Assembly: GCA_030248065.1 (NCBI GenBank)
Contig: JASAMV010003338.1
Span: 48,320-112,319, forward strand
Reading direction: 5' to 3'
DNA length: 64,000 nucleotides
Source: Rhynchonema sp. JSB1_4
Lineage: Eukaryota > Nematoda > Chromadorea > Monhysterida > Xyalidae
Position 1 is the stretch's first letter, and the number at the start of each line of letters is the position of its first letter. The notes under the pieces were generated by a model. The model was not told the DNA's origin, made no database searches, and was given only the letters and a program-made list of their open reading frames with translations. This document shows positions 26,101 through 39,700 of the stretch, in pieces. The translations under genes and the position numbers were made by a program.

Positions 26101-27518
26101 GAGATGTACCATTCACAGCACACATCTCCTCTTGACCCATCCAGCAACCTGCAATGTTATGTCGGTCGATTAACAGCCCGGAGCGAAAGGAGTCGATCAG
26201 GTTTGAAGAAAATAACAGGAACGAAAACCCGGGTCATTTGGTTGGCGTGAGGACACTAAGGTTATTTGATAATAGTGTTATCGCCCGTGATTCAGCTACA
26301 ACAGGAGCAGGACGGAGTTGAAACCGCACAATTGTGCTGGAGCCCACTGCGATACTCTTGATAGGAATCTAATGTGGATGACAAAAAACATTTCAAGAAA
26401 AATCAAAAATTCATAACCTTGTCGCTGTGCTTACGTGGTCGAAGATAAAAGTCAGTCAGTCAATCAATCTGACGGACGTATTTTATCGTGGATTATTTTA
26501 TAGCAACACCCAGGAAATCAGTCCTTGTATCCCAAAACTGCCCACTATGTTTTTCCCATTACAAGTGTAGAAAACCACTAGCTAACGAAGGAAAACGCAG
26601 TCTGGAACAACCTTATACTGTCATGCAGTGTAGTTCCTGGGGGGGAGGGGGGGGGTCCCCCCCCTAAGGTACACTAACCGCCGCGACCAAGGTACACTAG
26701 TACACTAACCGCCGCGCCAGGTACACTAACCGCCTCAATTTTTGCCTAAAATTGGCATTTTTAGGCCTAAAATGGGCATTTTTAGGCCTAAAATGAGTGA
26801 TTTTTAGGTCAATGATGTCAAAAGTGGCCAATATACCCTTTTTATGAAGAATTTTTTCCAAAAAAGGGGCAAAAATCGGTCAAATTTTCTACCCCAAAAA
26901 GTGACTTTTTCCTGGATTTGGGTCTTCCCCCCCTTCCCCCCCCCCAGGGAGGTACACTAACCGCCGCACGGAAAAAAGGGGTAGGTACACTAACCGCCGC
27001 GCCGGACCAGGAACTACATTGCTGTCATGTGCAAGGCGAAAAAATCCATGCCCTGTAGACTTGGCTTCACCGATTCTGCACGGCCCACATGAATGAGGAT
27101 GAAACAAACCCCCTTTTGCACTGTGAAGTAGGGTGACCGACCTTTGAGCAACACATGTGTCATGGATTCATTCACATGTCCGTCTGTGTACTCCCACAAG
27201 GCCACACAATAGGTCGCGTCACCAATGCAGTCCGTCCGTCCCTCATCCGCCAGCCGTCGTTTGTCCGAATGAGAACTGTAGTTCAACATGGTCTCCTCGA
27301 CTTCGAAGTAGGCCGGTAGCGATGGTGACACCGTGTAGGCACATTGACGCGTCGCTGAACGTACTCGCTTGGTTCACAATGATTTAGGCTTGGCTCTGGT
27401 ATCGAAACATCAAATAGTCAGCTAGCTATTGCCCACCTGGGTTCCAGAAGTTCGCAGCGCCATTCACCCCGACCACCAGACACGCAATCAAGCTGATCAT
27501 GGCACTGGTTCGCCACAT
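20153..27518 (-). CDS. BMPR2: BMP/activin type II receptor Ser/Thr kinase
   Basis: Transmembrane receptor of the TGF-beta superfamily, BMPR2/wit-like. In-phase exons: 27437-27518 (signal peptide), 27142-27354 (YCVALWEY), 26027-26148 (GCW ... YFCCCSE, the three-finger ectodomain), 25406-25505, 24832-24998 ([22 protein letters not shown]), 24628-24712, 24286-24410 (P-loop GEGRYGQVY), 23825-23944 (VKV lysine), 23431-23632 ([15 protein letters not shown]), 23133-23296 ([13 protein letters not shown]), 22451-22610 ([19 protein letters not shown]), 21960-22111, 21592-21706, about 21050-21184, about 20760-20900, and 20153 to about 20672. [15 protein letters not shown] is a BMPR2 signature. A long Ser/Gln-rich tail follows the kinase, as in BMPR2. 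The metal-binding motif reads DLG rather than DFG. Tail exon limits are approximate. Confidence 0.9.
24009..24234 (+). mobile_element. Foldback MITE, family J, copy 1
   Basis: GGGTGGAATTTTCGAAACGG at the left and an imperfect complement at the right, with internal GTAAAG/CTTTAC symmetry. Near-identical design to 59867-60055 in the serpin gene. Sits in the BMPR2 intron between the P-loop and lysine exons. Flanks no longer show a clean TA duplication. Confidence 0.7.
25025..25351 (+). mobile_element. hAT-like MITE, family C, copy 1
   Basis: Termini CAATGGTGTAGC and GCTAGACCACTG (imperfect inverted repeat), flanked by ATTCCTGT / ATTGCTGT, an 8-bp duplication with one mismatch. Interior repeats GGTACAGTAGGTAGGT. 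Lies in BMPR2 intron 4. A second copy at 40926-42544 carries further insertions. Confidence 0.8.
26626..27021 (+). mobile_element. hAT-like MITE, family D, complete copy in BMPR2 intron
   Basis: Termini CAGTGTAGTTCCTGG and its complement (one change, ACATTG), with perfect 8-bp duplication CTGTCATG. 396 bp, nearly identical to 11577-11974. Lies in intron 2 of the receptor gene. Confidence 0.9.
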
Positions 27519-29845
27519 TATTTGGTGGTGTTTTCGTTGGTCACTGAAATGACGTGTAAAAATTACTGACCAACAATAGATCACTGAGTAAAATAACCAA
27601 AATGTGAATATTGTGGCAAGCTGAAAGCACGGAAACATGAGCGTAATTGCAAAGCGCTGACAAGCCGTGGTGGCCCCAGACAGTCTGGCACCCTTGCTAC
27701 ATAGTGGTTAATGCATGAACACGCCAGAATATTGTTAGGGGGTGGGTGTCTGGCTCACTACCATTTGTGAACATGCAAAAAAACGCATACGGCTTAAACT
27801 ACGCGGAAGCTTCGTCTGACACCCAGACATGTTACGTGCTGGCTGGTGCTACACAAGTACACGCGCAATGGAACATCGAACGCACACTGCACGTTACCTG
27901 CCTTGTCCAAACAGTGGTCTCGACGCGAAGTTTGTCGTGCTGGGGTACGGTAGTGAGCAGTGTCTTTGTCAGCTGACTTTCGCAGAGAACCGGTTTCTGG
28001 CTGCTGTGAAAAATCGCTGAACTGCGATTAATCGATAAAACAATAGGTCGGGGACAAAATAACACCAGAACCGGCGAACGATGGAACGAACAACAATAAG
28101 AGCGACAAACTGCGCCAAACACACCAGGATTCCCCACAGATTTTATGCTCTCCATTATAATCCAATCTATGATAATCGTCAGCGACATACACAAGCGTAA
28201 ACACAGGGAGTATTGTGTCGAATTTCTTGAATAATAACACGGGTGTGATTCGAATAACACACAGCTAACAAACAAACATACAATCGTACTGTTCAGGTAC
28301 ATATCACGACGCGTGTGCACGTTTTTGGCGTCACAAGGGTATTCGCTTGCTACCGAACACCAAGTTGCCCAATGTGGACAGTCAACTTTAATGACGGTGC
28401 GCTAATACGATAGAGCATCAACGGACAAGCTCCCCACTCGCCTGCCTCAAGCAAACCGGTTCAACAGCAGCTAGCTAGCCGTCAGGCCAGGTACTGCATC
28501 ATGCATGGTTGGCAGGGTGGTACGAGTCAGTTGATGAAATCAGACGGAAAATGAAATAATGACCACAAGAACACTATGTACAGGCCGGAGACAGGAGCAA
28601 AGATTGAACAGCAACTCAGATACATACAAAGTCACTCGGATGACGCATGTGTGAAATGAAGAATCAATCAATGACCACGATCAATAAAACCAAATTGTGT
28701 AGCTCTAAAGAGTATGATGCGAAGTTACGAACAAGTTAATCGATCGATAGACTAAAACGTTTAGTGTGCAAGGTATAAAGCTGATGACATGTTTAAGGGG
28801 CAACGTCCATCCTGTCGCAATAGTTGTGAATTGTTTCGAAACTAATAAAATGACAGGCCATACTACAGAAAAAACTAGTGTACTACACGCACACAGAAAA
28901 AATTTTCGGTCTTCGAAACTGTCACTACTTCACGAAGTACATGATGAGTTCAAAAGACAACGGCAGCAACAACTTTGTAGGGTAGTCGTTGTTCTACGAC
29001 TTTGTAAGTAAAGGTAACTTTTGCTTGACCGTACCTTGCGACAGAGTTGCAGCACGAACTTTGACTACGTGACCAGGGTAAAAATTTTTCATACACCGGT
29101 CAAAATTAATACTGCTGCTCCATCATAACAATACGATACAAGCAAGGATTGTGTTTGCCAACTCGTAGTCCAACACGTACGCAATCGTCCGGATACGACT
29201 TGCCTTCAAAGTTGATAGGATTCAAGTCAGTCATGATAGAGTACAAGTTGAAGCAAAAATACAATGTGTCAGCCAAACATGAAGGACGTATTGTGAAGAT
29301 TTTCAGGGTTACGCAATGATTACACAAACATTCTCAAGTCGCAATTATAAAGAGGCAAACCACATCCTAGGCAAACTCGTACGACCTAGACAATTAAAAT
29401 TTTAATAAAAACACTGCAACACACAAAGCACACGTATTGTTGCACATTGAAATTAACATAGTTTTCGGAACTAATTGAAGCAAACCTCAGTAAAAATTAA
29501 ATCTTGTGTAAATATTATGTACTGTGAAAAGACTTGGCTGCACTCCTGTTCCGCTGAATAAACGACACATTTCCCAGACTATTATCGATGTGTGATACCA
29601 GTACTGGCTCCATATTCACGATCAGGTTCTACAAAATCAGGTCCACACAACGTTCACTAATTCACTATAAATTCAAGTATTATTAGTCGAAAGGCTGGCA
29701 AAACCAAACCGATGGCGAGGAGTGGAGAAGAAGCAGCGGCACACACACAGACTCAAACTAATCATGTGAAGGTAAGGTTAGTCACACACACTGAATATAC
29801 ACGTAGATACAATCCGACAATCAGCGTTGGCCAATCAGGCAGCCG
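27519..29845. other. Intergenic region, no gene recognised
   Basis: Between the BMPR2 start and the UBE2A stop. Probably holds the receptor promoter and 5' UTR near 27520-28100 and UBE2A 3' UTR near 29700-29845. Open frames here are short and lack domain or splice support. Confidence 0.4.
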
Positions 29846-32645
29846 CTAAGAGTCATCCATACGACGGACGGGCGTGTTTGACTGGTCAACGGCCGTCGTG
29901 GTTGTGCTGTCATCATCAGCATCGGTGGCAGTGGCCGTCGTCTGTGCACTCGGCCCGGGCTCAGTGCTCCCCTGGTCGTGCGTCGCCTTGTCCTCGTGCT
30001 CCCCATCATTTTCTGCAAAGTTCATCCACGACTGTTCAACAATCTGCTGTACGCGTTTCTCGTATTCGCGACGATTCTCCTGGTACAGCTGCGCCGCCAA
30101 GCTGTTCGCCGGCGAATTCGGGTTCGGCTCGTCCAACAAGCTCTGCAACGAATGCGGACAAATTGATATGGGCGATATGTGTGACGAATGAATGGATGCA
30201 ATGCCGTAATTGAGACGGTGAGGTACAGGCAGCTCGAGCTGTCTAGCTACTGGACTCAGGCCATCGGAGCTACCTTGCAGATTTTGGCACTTGGGGTTTA
30301 ATTTCTACGGGAAAAAAATTTGCCGAAAATAGTAATGAAAACAGGTATTTGCCTTCTTTGGGGAGCTCGCGTCAGTCAAAGTTTTTACTGTCGGAGCTTT
30401 GGTGGAAGCGGGTGAGTGATACCTCCATTAACTGCGTTAACTTTTGGGTACCGTAATGCAAACCGTACAGCATTGTCGGTGGTCTAATTTTTACAGCCAA
30501 TGGGCTAAAATAGAGTTATCCGACCAAAACCGGTCGTGATGTAAACAAATCCGCACCAGCAGTTCTTCGATGAAACAAACGTTACACCAAATCTCAACCA
30601 AACAGTACGAGAAACAAGCGAACCTGAATCGACGTCAAAATAGCCGCAACGTCGTAGGTGGGAGCCCAACGGTTTTGTAGGATATCGAGACAGATACTGC
30701 CATCAGCATAGACTGCAGCAAATACGAAATACTGTACAACAGACGGTATAAGACGCGTCAGCGAACAATGACGAAAACTACCAAATAAGCCAGCTGTTGC
30801 GTTGTAATGACAAACCAACCATTTGGATGGAACATTTTCGACACGAATTTCACCACCGGCGGCCTGTTCGGGTACTCCTCCGTGAACTCTAACGTCAATT
30901 TGAATGTGCCATCTTCGAACGGCGTGTCTGGTGGACTGAAATGCGAACAATCGCAAATGACGAACTAAATTCGGCCAAGGCGATTGCGAAATGATCCTGT
31001 CATGTGCACATGGCAAACAACCCGGCGCTGAAGTCGATCCAGACTAGGGTTAGAGAGATGTCGGGTGTCGGGTGCCAAAAAAGTGTAGGTGTCAGGTACC
31101 CCCAGATGTCGGGTGTCGGGTTTTTTTGGACCCGACACCCGACACTTACGGTTCAAAACATCAGTTTTGCTGACAGAAAAATTTTGAGAGAAAATTTTCT
31201 TCGAACCAAATGTTTGCGAAGACGGCGAATGTGACATTGTGGTGTTTATTTAGTGTGAAAATACTTGAATTCAGTAACCTGAGCCAAAAAATTGCACTAA
31301 TGATGCAAATGAGCAAAAATTTGCCTGTTTTTGTTCCAAAAACAGGTGTCGGGTGTCGGTTTTTTTTCAAAAACTAGATGTCGGTTGTCGGGGTTTTTTG
31401 CAACTGTCGGGTGTCGGCTTTTTTGTCAGATGTCGGGTGTCGGCTGTCGGATACCCCCCCCCCCGACCTCTAACCCTAATCCAGACCAGGGAGGTGTAGG
31501 TGTCGGGTGTTTGGGTGTCGGCCCCTTCCAAGTTTAGGTGTCCGGTATTTGGGTTTTTCGAGGTGCTTGGGTGTCGGTGGTTAGTGTTCGGGTTTCAGTA
31601 TTTCAGGAAGTTTTCACAACACATTTCATTTTATCGACTTTGAAAATCTGAAAACGCTTCGAGAATCAAAAAATCGCACGCTCCGCACGCAGATATTTTT
31701 ATTTTCAGTTAACTGTGAACAAGATAGGCCAGATTTCTGCAAGTTCATATGGTTTTTGGATTGGATCAGTGATGGACAAATCCCAGGAAAGCCATGGATA
31801 AAAATGATTTTTTAAAATGAAAAAAGCGCCAGACAGAAACAACTTATTAAGCTCAGCACGTTGATTGACCAAAAGCAGGATGGTAGGTGCCATCCTGAAC
31901 TTGCACCAACCAATTCCAAACGGCATGTTCCAGCCTCCACCACCATATTCATGCGTTTCATAGACAAATAATGGCTGCTTTTCGACCTCGAAGAGCTAAA
32001 AATCTTGCGCTCAGCGCAAAACCATGCATGCAGTGATATCTTTTGGCCGACTAAATTTTTTCTCGTCAGGAAGTGTTTGGGTGTCGGGTGTTTGGGCTCT
32101 TTTTACTTCGCGCTTGGGTGTCGGCGTCGGGTCATTTCCAAGTGTAAATGTCGGGCGTCGGCTTACGCCCAAATCCCGCAGGCGGCAAGAACTAGTTTTT
32201 TCGCCTTTTCCCTTGGAAATTCCTTCCTTCCTATCCAACACACAACATCCACACTTTGCTTCCGAATTCGGGCCTAGCTTAGAAAATAATCACTTGTAGA
32301 CGACGTATTGCCGAGACGTGCCCATGGACACAGGAAGGAGCAAAAAGGGCAACATAGGTCCCACTTGCAATATGCACTGGCTCTAGAGCGCGCCGTCAAG
32401 TCACAAAAAGGGCAGAAGCACTCACCCGAAGATAATGGCATGCCAAATCAGGATATTGTTTTCAGTTGGTACACCGCTGATGCCCGCTGGCGGATCTTCT
32501 TGCAATCTGAATTGTCCGTTGATTGCGAATGTGAAAAAGCTCAAACGACTGATACAAAATACTAAACCAAAACAACAGAAAAAGCATGAAAGCTAGCAAA
32601 CTTTTTGAAATCCCTCATCAAACGTCTTCTTGCCGGAGTCGACAT
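29846..32645 (-). CDS. UBE2A: RAD6-type ubiquitin-conjugating enzyme E2
   Basis: E2 that monoubiquitinates PCNA and histone H2B with RAD18/RNF20-type E3s. Five in-phase exons: 32602-32645, 32426-32506, 30820-30935, 30624-30712, 29846-30142. The N-terminus [13 protein letters not shown] is the RAD6 signature. The UBC core is complete, with [14 protein letters not shown] containing the active-site Cys and [12 protein letters not shown] after it. Length is about 208 residues, longer than the 152 of vertebrate UBE2A, because a tail of some 55 acidic, Thr-rich residues follows IVEQSW. Nematode UBC-1 and yeast Rad6 also have acidic tails. Intron 2 contains a hAT-like element and G/T-rich repeats. 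Confidence 0.95.
31045..31478 (+). mobile_element. hAT-like MITE, family N (TCGGGTGTCGG repeats)
   Basis: Termini TAGGGTTAGAG and CTCTAACCCTA flanked by a perfect 8-bp duplication ATCCAGAC. The interior consists largely of GTGTCGGGTGTCGG units. In UBE2A intron 2. The TAGGG start fits the hAT terminal consensus. Confidence 0.85.
31479..32200 (+). repeat. Degenerate GTGTCGGGTGT-type repeats
   Basis: G/T-rich units similar to the interior of the neighbouring family N element at about 31495-31600 and 32060-32165, separated by AT-rich DNA with a CGCACGCTCCGC-like motif. Probably an older family N copy; its ends were not identified. Confidence 0.5.
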
Positions 32646-33742
32646 TATCACAGCGATCGATTCAACAATCGGTCAATGACACAAAAATCGATCAATCACG
32701 ATATTGGCGGGGTGGGAGTTGTGCGTGAAAACAGCAAGGAAATCGAGCAACCACAAACAAGTGTCACCGAATGGGCTGGGCTGCAGATTTTGTGCCTGAA
32801 AAAGAAAAGTGAAGAAAACCTCATCAATGAAAGGATTACGTCAAGTTTAGTTGATGACGAAAGCAGCCGACGAAAATCATTACTTTGCTGAACAGAAATC
32901 GAAAATCATCAACCCAAAAATCAAACCGAGCAACTTGGAAAACTGGAGGTTCCCAAAACAAAACCAGATAAAAATGTTTCAGCAGAGACAACAACGTGCT
33001 AGAGATAGGCACAAAGGACAGTTCGGTTCGGGCAACCGATATTTCCAACAGAAGACAATTTGGTCGCGGTCGAGTGTTCCTGCGCTCAGTCACTGTTTAT
33101 CGCGCAAGCAGACACAAAACACCAAGCAAGCAGCAGTCACGTGAATCGTACTGGAACATAACTGGTCGCAAAAAATACGTAAACAGCAGCACCCCTTTGG
33201 CATTCAAAAGAATTGAAATCAAGGGAAGTGAACCAGAAATGCAGATTACGCTTATACAGTGTGTATATGAAATTACAAACGACACATGGTGTGATAAAGT
33301 CAAAAAGGAACTGAATTGCGAAATGTATGTGTACCGTTATTACACGTTCTAACAAGATGGTGCAATGAATAGTAAACAAGCCAGTCAGACAATTGTAAAT
33401 TCGAACGTACAGTATATGGGTAAGTATGAAATGCATCCAATAAGTCACGCAGTATTTTGTGTCGAATGGAGTTTTCCCAGACAAAACGCACACACGAACG
33501 TGATATCAGTGGTGAATCATACATGAAAACCGCAGCAAGTCTGCCAAACGAACACCAAGGCAACAACATAAACAACCCACAGAAAACCAACTGCTCGCTG
33601 CTGCTGCAGCACTCAACAATCTCGCGAAACAGTGACAGACAAACTCAGCAACACGTGCAGATTGTCAAAGTGAAATGAACAATTGTCAATGTAAAAATAA
33701 TAATTTATGAGACGATACGTGTAACAGGGTGAAGCCAGGAAG
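32646..33742. other. Intergenic region, no gene recognised
   Basis: Upstream of UBE2A and downstream of the SKA1-like gene. Several plus-strand open frames of about 100 codons exist, but their composition is low-complexity (Lys/Gln/Asn-rich) and no domain or splice signal supports them. Confidence 0.35.
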
Positions 33743-36700
33743 TCATCTGGCAGCGGCATTCACCGTCTTCGAGAACTTGCCGGCGTCGACCAGCGCCGTG
33801 CCGAACAACAAAGCCTGCGGGGCATCCAGACAATCACGCACCACCGATTGCAGTGTTTTGCGACTGATTTGTAGCTTGCCTGAGTCTGCAAGTACACGCA
33901 TTGACTTTATCAATCTGAGGCTATCATATTACACAGCGTGCACAACACAGGTGATGAGCCTGTTTTAAGTCATCTTGTGTATTCGCACTAACGATGACCA
34001 GTGGCACCGAAGAGGCCAACCAAACTATGCTGCACAACTCATATTATACTCACATTATCAGCAACACCGCATTTGGGTCACGATAACGAGTAATACTCAC
34101 TAATTAGAACGATGTTGTGACTGCGAGTACACTATTAATTGAAAGCAGATCGGGGGATTGACAGGACTGAAAACAGTTCTTGGCCGCATAGGGATCCTAG
34201 CGGTTGTATGACGAGAAGAGGTGTTGTTGCAGCAACCTGTGGATCGTAGGTACAGATTGAGCACATCCACGGCAGCATTCAGTTGGCTGTGCGACAGACG
34301 TACACGGATGGATGACGATAGACGGTCGTACTCGGACACGGTGAATGGCTGGATACTGTAATTTTAATTACGAACGACGATGTTGATGTAACGATGAACC
34401 GGGGCACCATACACGGCAGGCAGCAGCAAGCAGCAGCAGTCGTGGTTCGGTCATGGTCACGTACGTGACGTTTTGTATTAAGAAATTTGTGATCGACTAA
34501 TGCGATGCCGCTAAATTTGCATTACACAAAACCTGCTCGCTAGCTTTTTAAACCTTCTACGGTGTTCAAAATTGGTTGCGTTAGCAAAGCATCATGCACG
34601 TGACCAAGACAGGATCAGGATGTGACCAAGATCAGACGTGAGCATGCGTATGGGCCCCCTAGCGGCGTGGGTATGTGGCATTTTCAACTGTGGCGTGGGT
34701 GCGTGGCATTTTCATCTGCGTGGGTCAACCACACCCACACACGCGCATCAATAATGGGAGCAAAATTGGGTTAAACATTCATGTGTCACGTGAAAAAATA
34801 AGTAACACTGTGCAGCCATTACATTGATACAAATATTCGGATCAAACGAAGCTCCGACCGAGACCTGTTCCGAAGGATTTTCCGTGTGACCAAGTGACAA
34901 AAATGTTCAATTTTAGACGGTCGTTGTTTCGATTTTTTGGTGTGGGTCATGGGTGTAATTTTCGCCAAATGTGTGGGTGTGTGGCTGTTCACTGTTGTGG
35001 GCCACCCCAGATTCCGATCCCTAACGAAGACCTTACCGACCGATCACCAGATTGAATCAAGTGACAATCCAATATGTGTGTGTGTGTGCCAAACCAACCT
35101 GACGCCCTGCCGTTTTTGATTGTCCGGTGGTTGATTCTGCACACATCCATTTGCCCTGCATTGTGCGTTGGTGACTTGTTGCTGTTTGTGTTCCATAAAC
35201 GAATACGTGACATCGATGCTGTTGCTCGGATCGATCTGCGCGGCCGTCGAACGTCGATACGATCGCAATGGGGTGGGTAGCACCGAGTCGTCGAAAACGG
35301 CGGCACCATTCGATTGGTGATGGTGACTGAATGACAATGGCAATCACTTTGAATGTTTCGGTCTGTTCTCGCAGACAAGTGGTGCACCAGAGCATAGTCA
35401 GTGCATTCGGCAGCGTGATTAAAAAAGCGATTAACTTCGATCTGTGACGAAAAAAAAACTGACAAGCCCGTCAAAACGCACCCATTATCCACACTGACGT
35501 GACTGTCAGTGGTAGGATGCAGCACAATCGGTTTGAACGCCCCCTGACCACGAGTGGACGCCAGCCGTGCACCGGCCATCGGGGTTGCTTGGGCAGCTGT
35601 AAAATACAAAACAGGCAGTATCAACTTTGAACGCAAGTCTTTGACGGCGAACTTTGACGTTGAGCTTAACGGTGAGCTTGACTTTGTTTTGTGAATTCCA
35701 GCCAATATGCTGGAGTGTGACGAACAGAGCAGTGAACGACCAAAACAGCTATTGTGAGAAAACGCTTAGGGCGGCTTTACGTAAATAAAAGTACGAAACA
35801 GAAAGTCGGAAACTTTTTATGCGTTAGATAACAAAATTTCCTGCGTCCTATTTCTGCAACAAAAAAAAACAGAAAGTGGGGAATATTTCCTATTTCCCAC
35901 TTTTACGCACGGCCACCCTTCAATCGCAGCTTCTGGTCACCCGTGGTGCTGTCCGATATCCGTCACCCAAGCCAGAACTGCTGCAATGTTCATTGACAGG
36001 GCACATCAACATCGAGCCAACCAGTTCAACATACATGTTGCAGGCAGCGTCTCCCTATTCGGCACATACATGGCCGCGATTGCATTGTAGTCAGTGCAGG
36101 ACAGTTGCGGCAAGGTGGGTCGACCGGTAAGGCCAACTGATGATGCCGCGGATATAATCGATTGCTGCAATAAATGAACCGCTATACATTGCGCTAGCAG
36201 ATTCTGCGATTTCTCAAGAACTGTAAATTCTGCCCGTGTAACTAACTAATGTTCAATGGAGGCTTGGAAACAACTTGTGGTCTAAATCAGTTTTTCAAAA
36301 AAATCAAGTGTGCAGGAAACAAGTGCGACCCTAGTGCTGGCCAAGTACCTGTCATCCTCCGTGTTTAAATGAAGCGTTCTTCTACTGGTGGCATCCAATG
36401 TACTGAATGCAGCAATGGTGGTCTGTTTCGCCGTGCTTTGTAGACAGACCGGGGCGTCAAGACGCCTCAAAGTCAAGACTTTTACCCTGGGCACAATTCC
36501 TGTCAACAATCCCTGGGCACAATCCCCTGTCAAAGCGATGCAGCAGCATGCTTGACACCTAACGTGAAGCCTAACCTTCCATTGGCACCGCAACTGGTGG
36601 TGAAACATCAAATTATAAATACTGACATACTGGCCTCTAACATACTTACGGTGCTGACTGACGGTGTTGGCGGTGCTTGTTTGGTCAGGGTCGAAGGTGT

Positions 36701-39700
36701 GGTGATAGACGGCACTGCCGACTGCGCTTGGCTCGTCATTAGGTTGGTGTCGTCCGTTTGCTGAATAACAACGAAGAGCAGTTTGGCACCTTGTGTTTTG
36801 TGCCAGTTGCAACTTAATTGTCTTGGTGAGTGACACCACTACCGTGGTTGGTTCGATACGGATCAAAGTGCACAGTGTTGTAAATTGTTGGCGAGTTGAC
36901 CAATGGAGCAACAACAAATGAGGTTCCCAACCAAACAACAGGGGCAAGCACCAACATCAGGCAATATCGACGTTGACGAGCTCTCATCAGCCAATTCGAA
37001 CGGAATGCGACCATCGAATGGTAACATAATCGTATTGGTGTTCTCAGCGATCAGTGAACCATCCAGCGATCCTTTGGCGTTGATCTTTGCCCCTGCAACA
37101 TCGTTCAGCGCCTTGCAAACACGTAATCAGCTGCAAGTTGTAGCCAGACCACGACCTTATGCTATGGTTCGCAAACAAAATTTTGAATTGGAAAGCAGCA
37201 AAGCGCACAAAATCGCCAAAAATTGACCGTCCTGGACGCTGCACGTGGAAAAATGAACAAAAAAGTGTTGCATTGCGTCATGTGAACCTTTGGTTCTTTG
37301 AGCGTCACCAGCGCCAGATGTCGGTGCTTGAAAATCGGGTCGCGTTCTTGGCACAGGCACACTGTCAACATGTCCATTGGCCACATTTGTCGTCGTCGCC
37401 CGTCTGATCTCATACGTTGATGAACTCACAGCCGACAGTTCTGGACTGAAACGAACTGTGATGAGGAAATTACGAAAAAAACTTCGCAGCACCTTATTAA
37501 CTTTGTTCACCACCCAAAAATAACATTTATTGCGCACCAACAACAGTTGAGTTGATCATATAAAACTAACATCGTTGATGGCACAGCGGCCGAAAGGGAC
37601 GGTTTTGTCGATGAGACGAGCGTATACTTCGACTTTTCAATCATTTCGCGTGTGTCGTCGCTCAGCTTCAGCTCAGATAGTCGCATCGGCTTCTTATTAA
37701 ATGGATCGACTGCTGATGCGGCCTCGGGTTGGTCACTGAAACGGCAAACGGTTAACGAGAGAGAAAATCAAGTACGGTTGCCGTAATAGGAATAACTTTA
37801 TGTTTTCGAAATAAAAAGCAGTGCTTGCCCAACGAAGGAATCAAATGTGAAGCTCAGGCACAAACACATCATTCGAATTAATCAGAGATGTTATTACTGG
37901 ATACACAGATGGCTGGTTAGATACGTAGCACACCTTTCAATCTGTTTCTGAGATTCGGCGCGTGGGTCGACTGCCGGGGTCGGTAGAACATTGGTCAATG
38001 CCAATTCTCTTGCGTGCGTGTCGAGTTCTGCATAAATTCGATCAACGCGTATATTGAGACCAGTGGCGTAGCCATATTGATATTGTTTTGGAGACACATT
38101 CTAAGCTTCTGAACTCCGCTAACCCGCGTGCTGTGGTGAGACCGGCCCTAACTACCGCATTGCCGCCAGCCGCGTGAAAAAAAAACGTTTTTTTCACGTC
38201 TTTTTAGGCCGTGGTGGAAAAAACCGGGACGACCCGATACCGAATGTTTTTTCCAAAAAATTCGGCAATTTTTTCAGACACTTTTTTCAACACCGGAATC
38301 CATCGTGGTAAGAGTCGCTGTAGCGGCTTGTTTTGGGCATAGCAGAACGTAATAACCATTATAAAACACGTGCGCTGTATCAGTAATAAGCAAAACATGT
38401 GCTCAATATGCATATTTTGGGTTCCCTATGCTCATGCACTGCGGTTCTTATCGGTTTCTTTGCGGCAACTATACTCTACTACATACAGTTGCAATTTTTT
38501 CGAGCCAAATTTGAGCACCGGTCACAATGGTGTATATTTGGCACATTATGCTCTAAAAAGGGTGTCTGAAAAGTAATCCTGTTGAGAAAGTGCGAACAAA
38601 AGCCATAAAAGTGCCGAGAAACACTGGAAAACGTATGTTTCTGCAATAAAAACAGGTTGTTTCCCACAGCTCTGACACTTTTTCAGAAAAGTTCAAAATC
38701 CGCCGCGCAATTTTTCCGGAAAAATACATTTCACTGAAAAAAAATGGTTTTTCCGTTTTTTTCAGGAAAAAGCCGTTTTTTCCACCTGCAACCATATTCA
38801 TATACTCTACTCACTAATGACGCGATGAGACCAAAAATTGAGCGTCCACGCTAATAGTAGCGCTCATTTCATCGCACAACATACGAGCGTGTCAAACACA
38901 TGTACGATGTATAATACCTTTCCTCTTCTGCACACATTCCTCGATCGTACGTGCAGCGTGAGTGAGCTGATACACAAAGTTGCGTCTGGCCAATTTAATG
39001 GCTTTCTCAGCTTCAATCAGCTGCTCGTGCGTGTCGAATATTGATCGAACGGCGTTGAGTTGCGTGAGAAACAGTTGACGCTCTTGGACCAGGATTGTCT
39101 GATGATTGGACGCGGTCAGCTTGGATTCGAACTTGCCGCTCACACACTCCACTGGCTGCAGCAAAATAAACGGTGTAGAATTAAAGCTAGGACTTTTCAA
39201 ACAAAAAATTACACTTTTCATGATGTCAGCAGAGCATAACTGTGTAGTTTCCTGGGGGAGAGGGGCCCCCAATCCCTAGGGGGCGATGGAGGTAAGGGTA
39301 TCCATCTCTCTCGAGCCAACCCAAAGGGTATCATGCATGAGTCAGTAAACTCATGCATTTCAAAGGCAAAAATGTGTGTTTTTCGACCTTGGAACCCCAA
39401 GTCGCAACACACACAAAAACGGTCATTTTAGGCCAATTTTTGGCCCAAATGTCCAAAAGCACCCCTCGGGCCGGGCCGAGCCGACATGGCCCAACAGCAA
39501 GAAAAAATCGTAGTTTTCATCAAAAACCACGGTTTTGGGTTTGGCAGGCAGGCACCCGATTTAATCCTTTTTGCATTTTTTGTACTTTGAAGCGGTCAAT
39601 TGTGTCAAAAACCTTGCTCTCAGGAAAGAACTAAACAGTCATCAGAAAAAAATTGGTCAAAAAATCGGGCCGGACCGGGCCGACCTGTCGGGGTTGCGGA

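Noticed and set aside
30965..31537. G/T-rich repeats as a telomere-like or CRISPR-like array
   Set aside because: Units are irregular, lack unique spacers, and lie inside an element with inverted ends and an 8-bp duplication in an intron.
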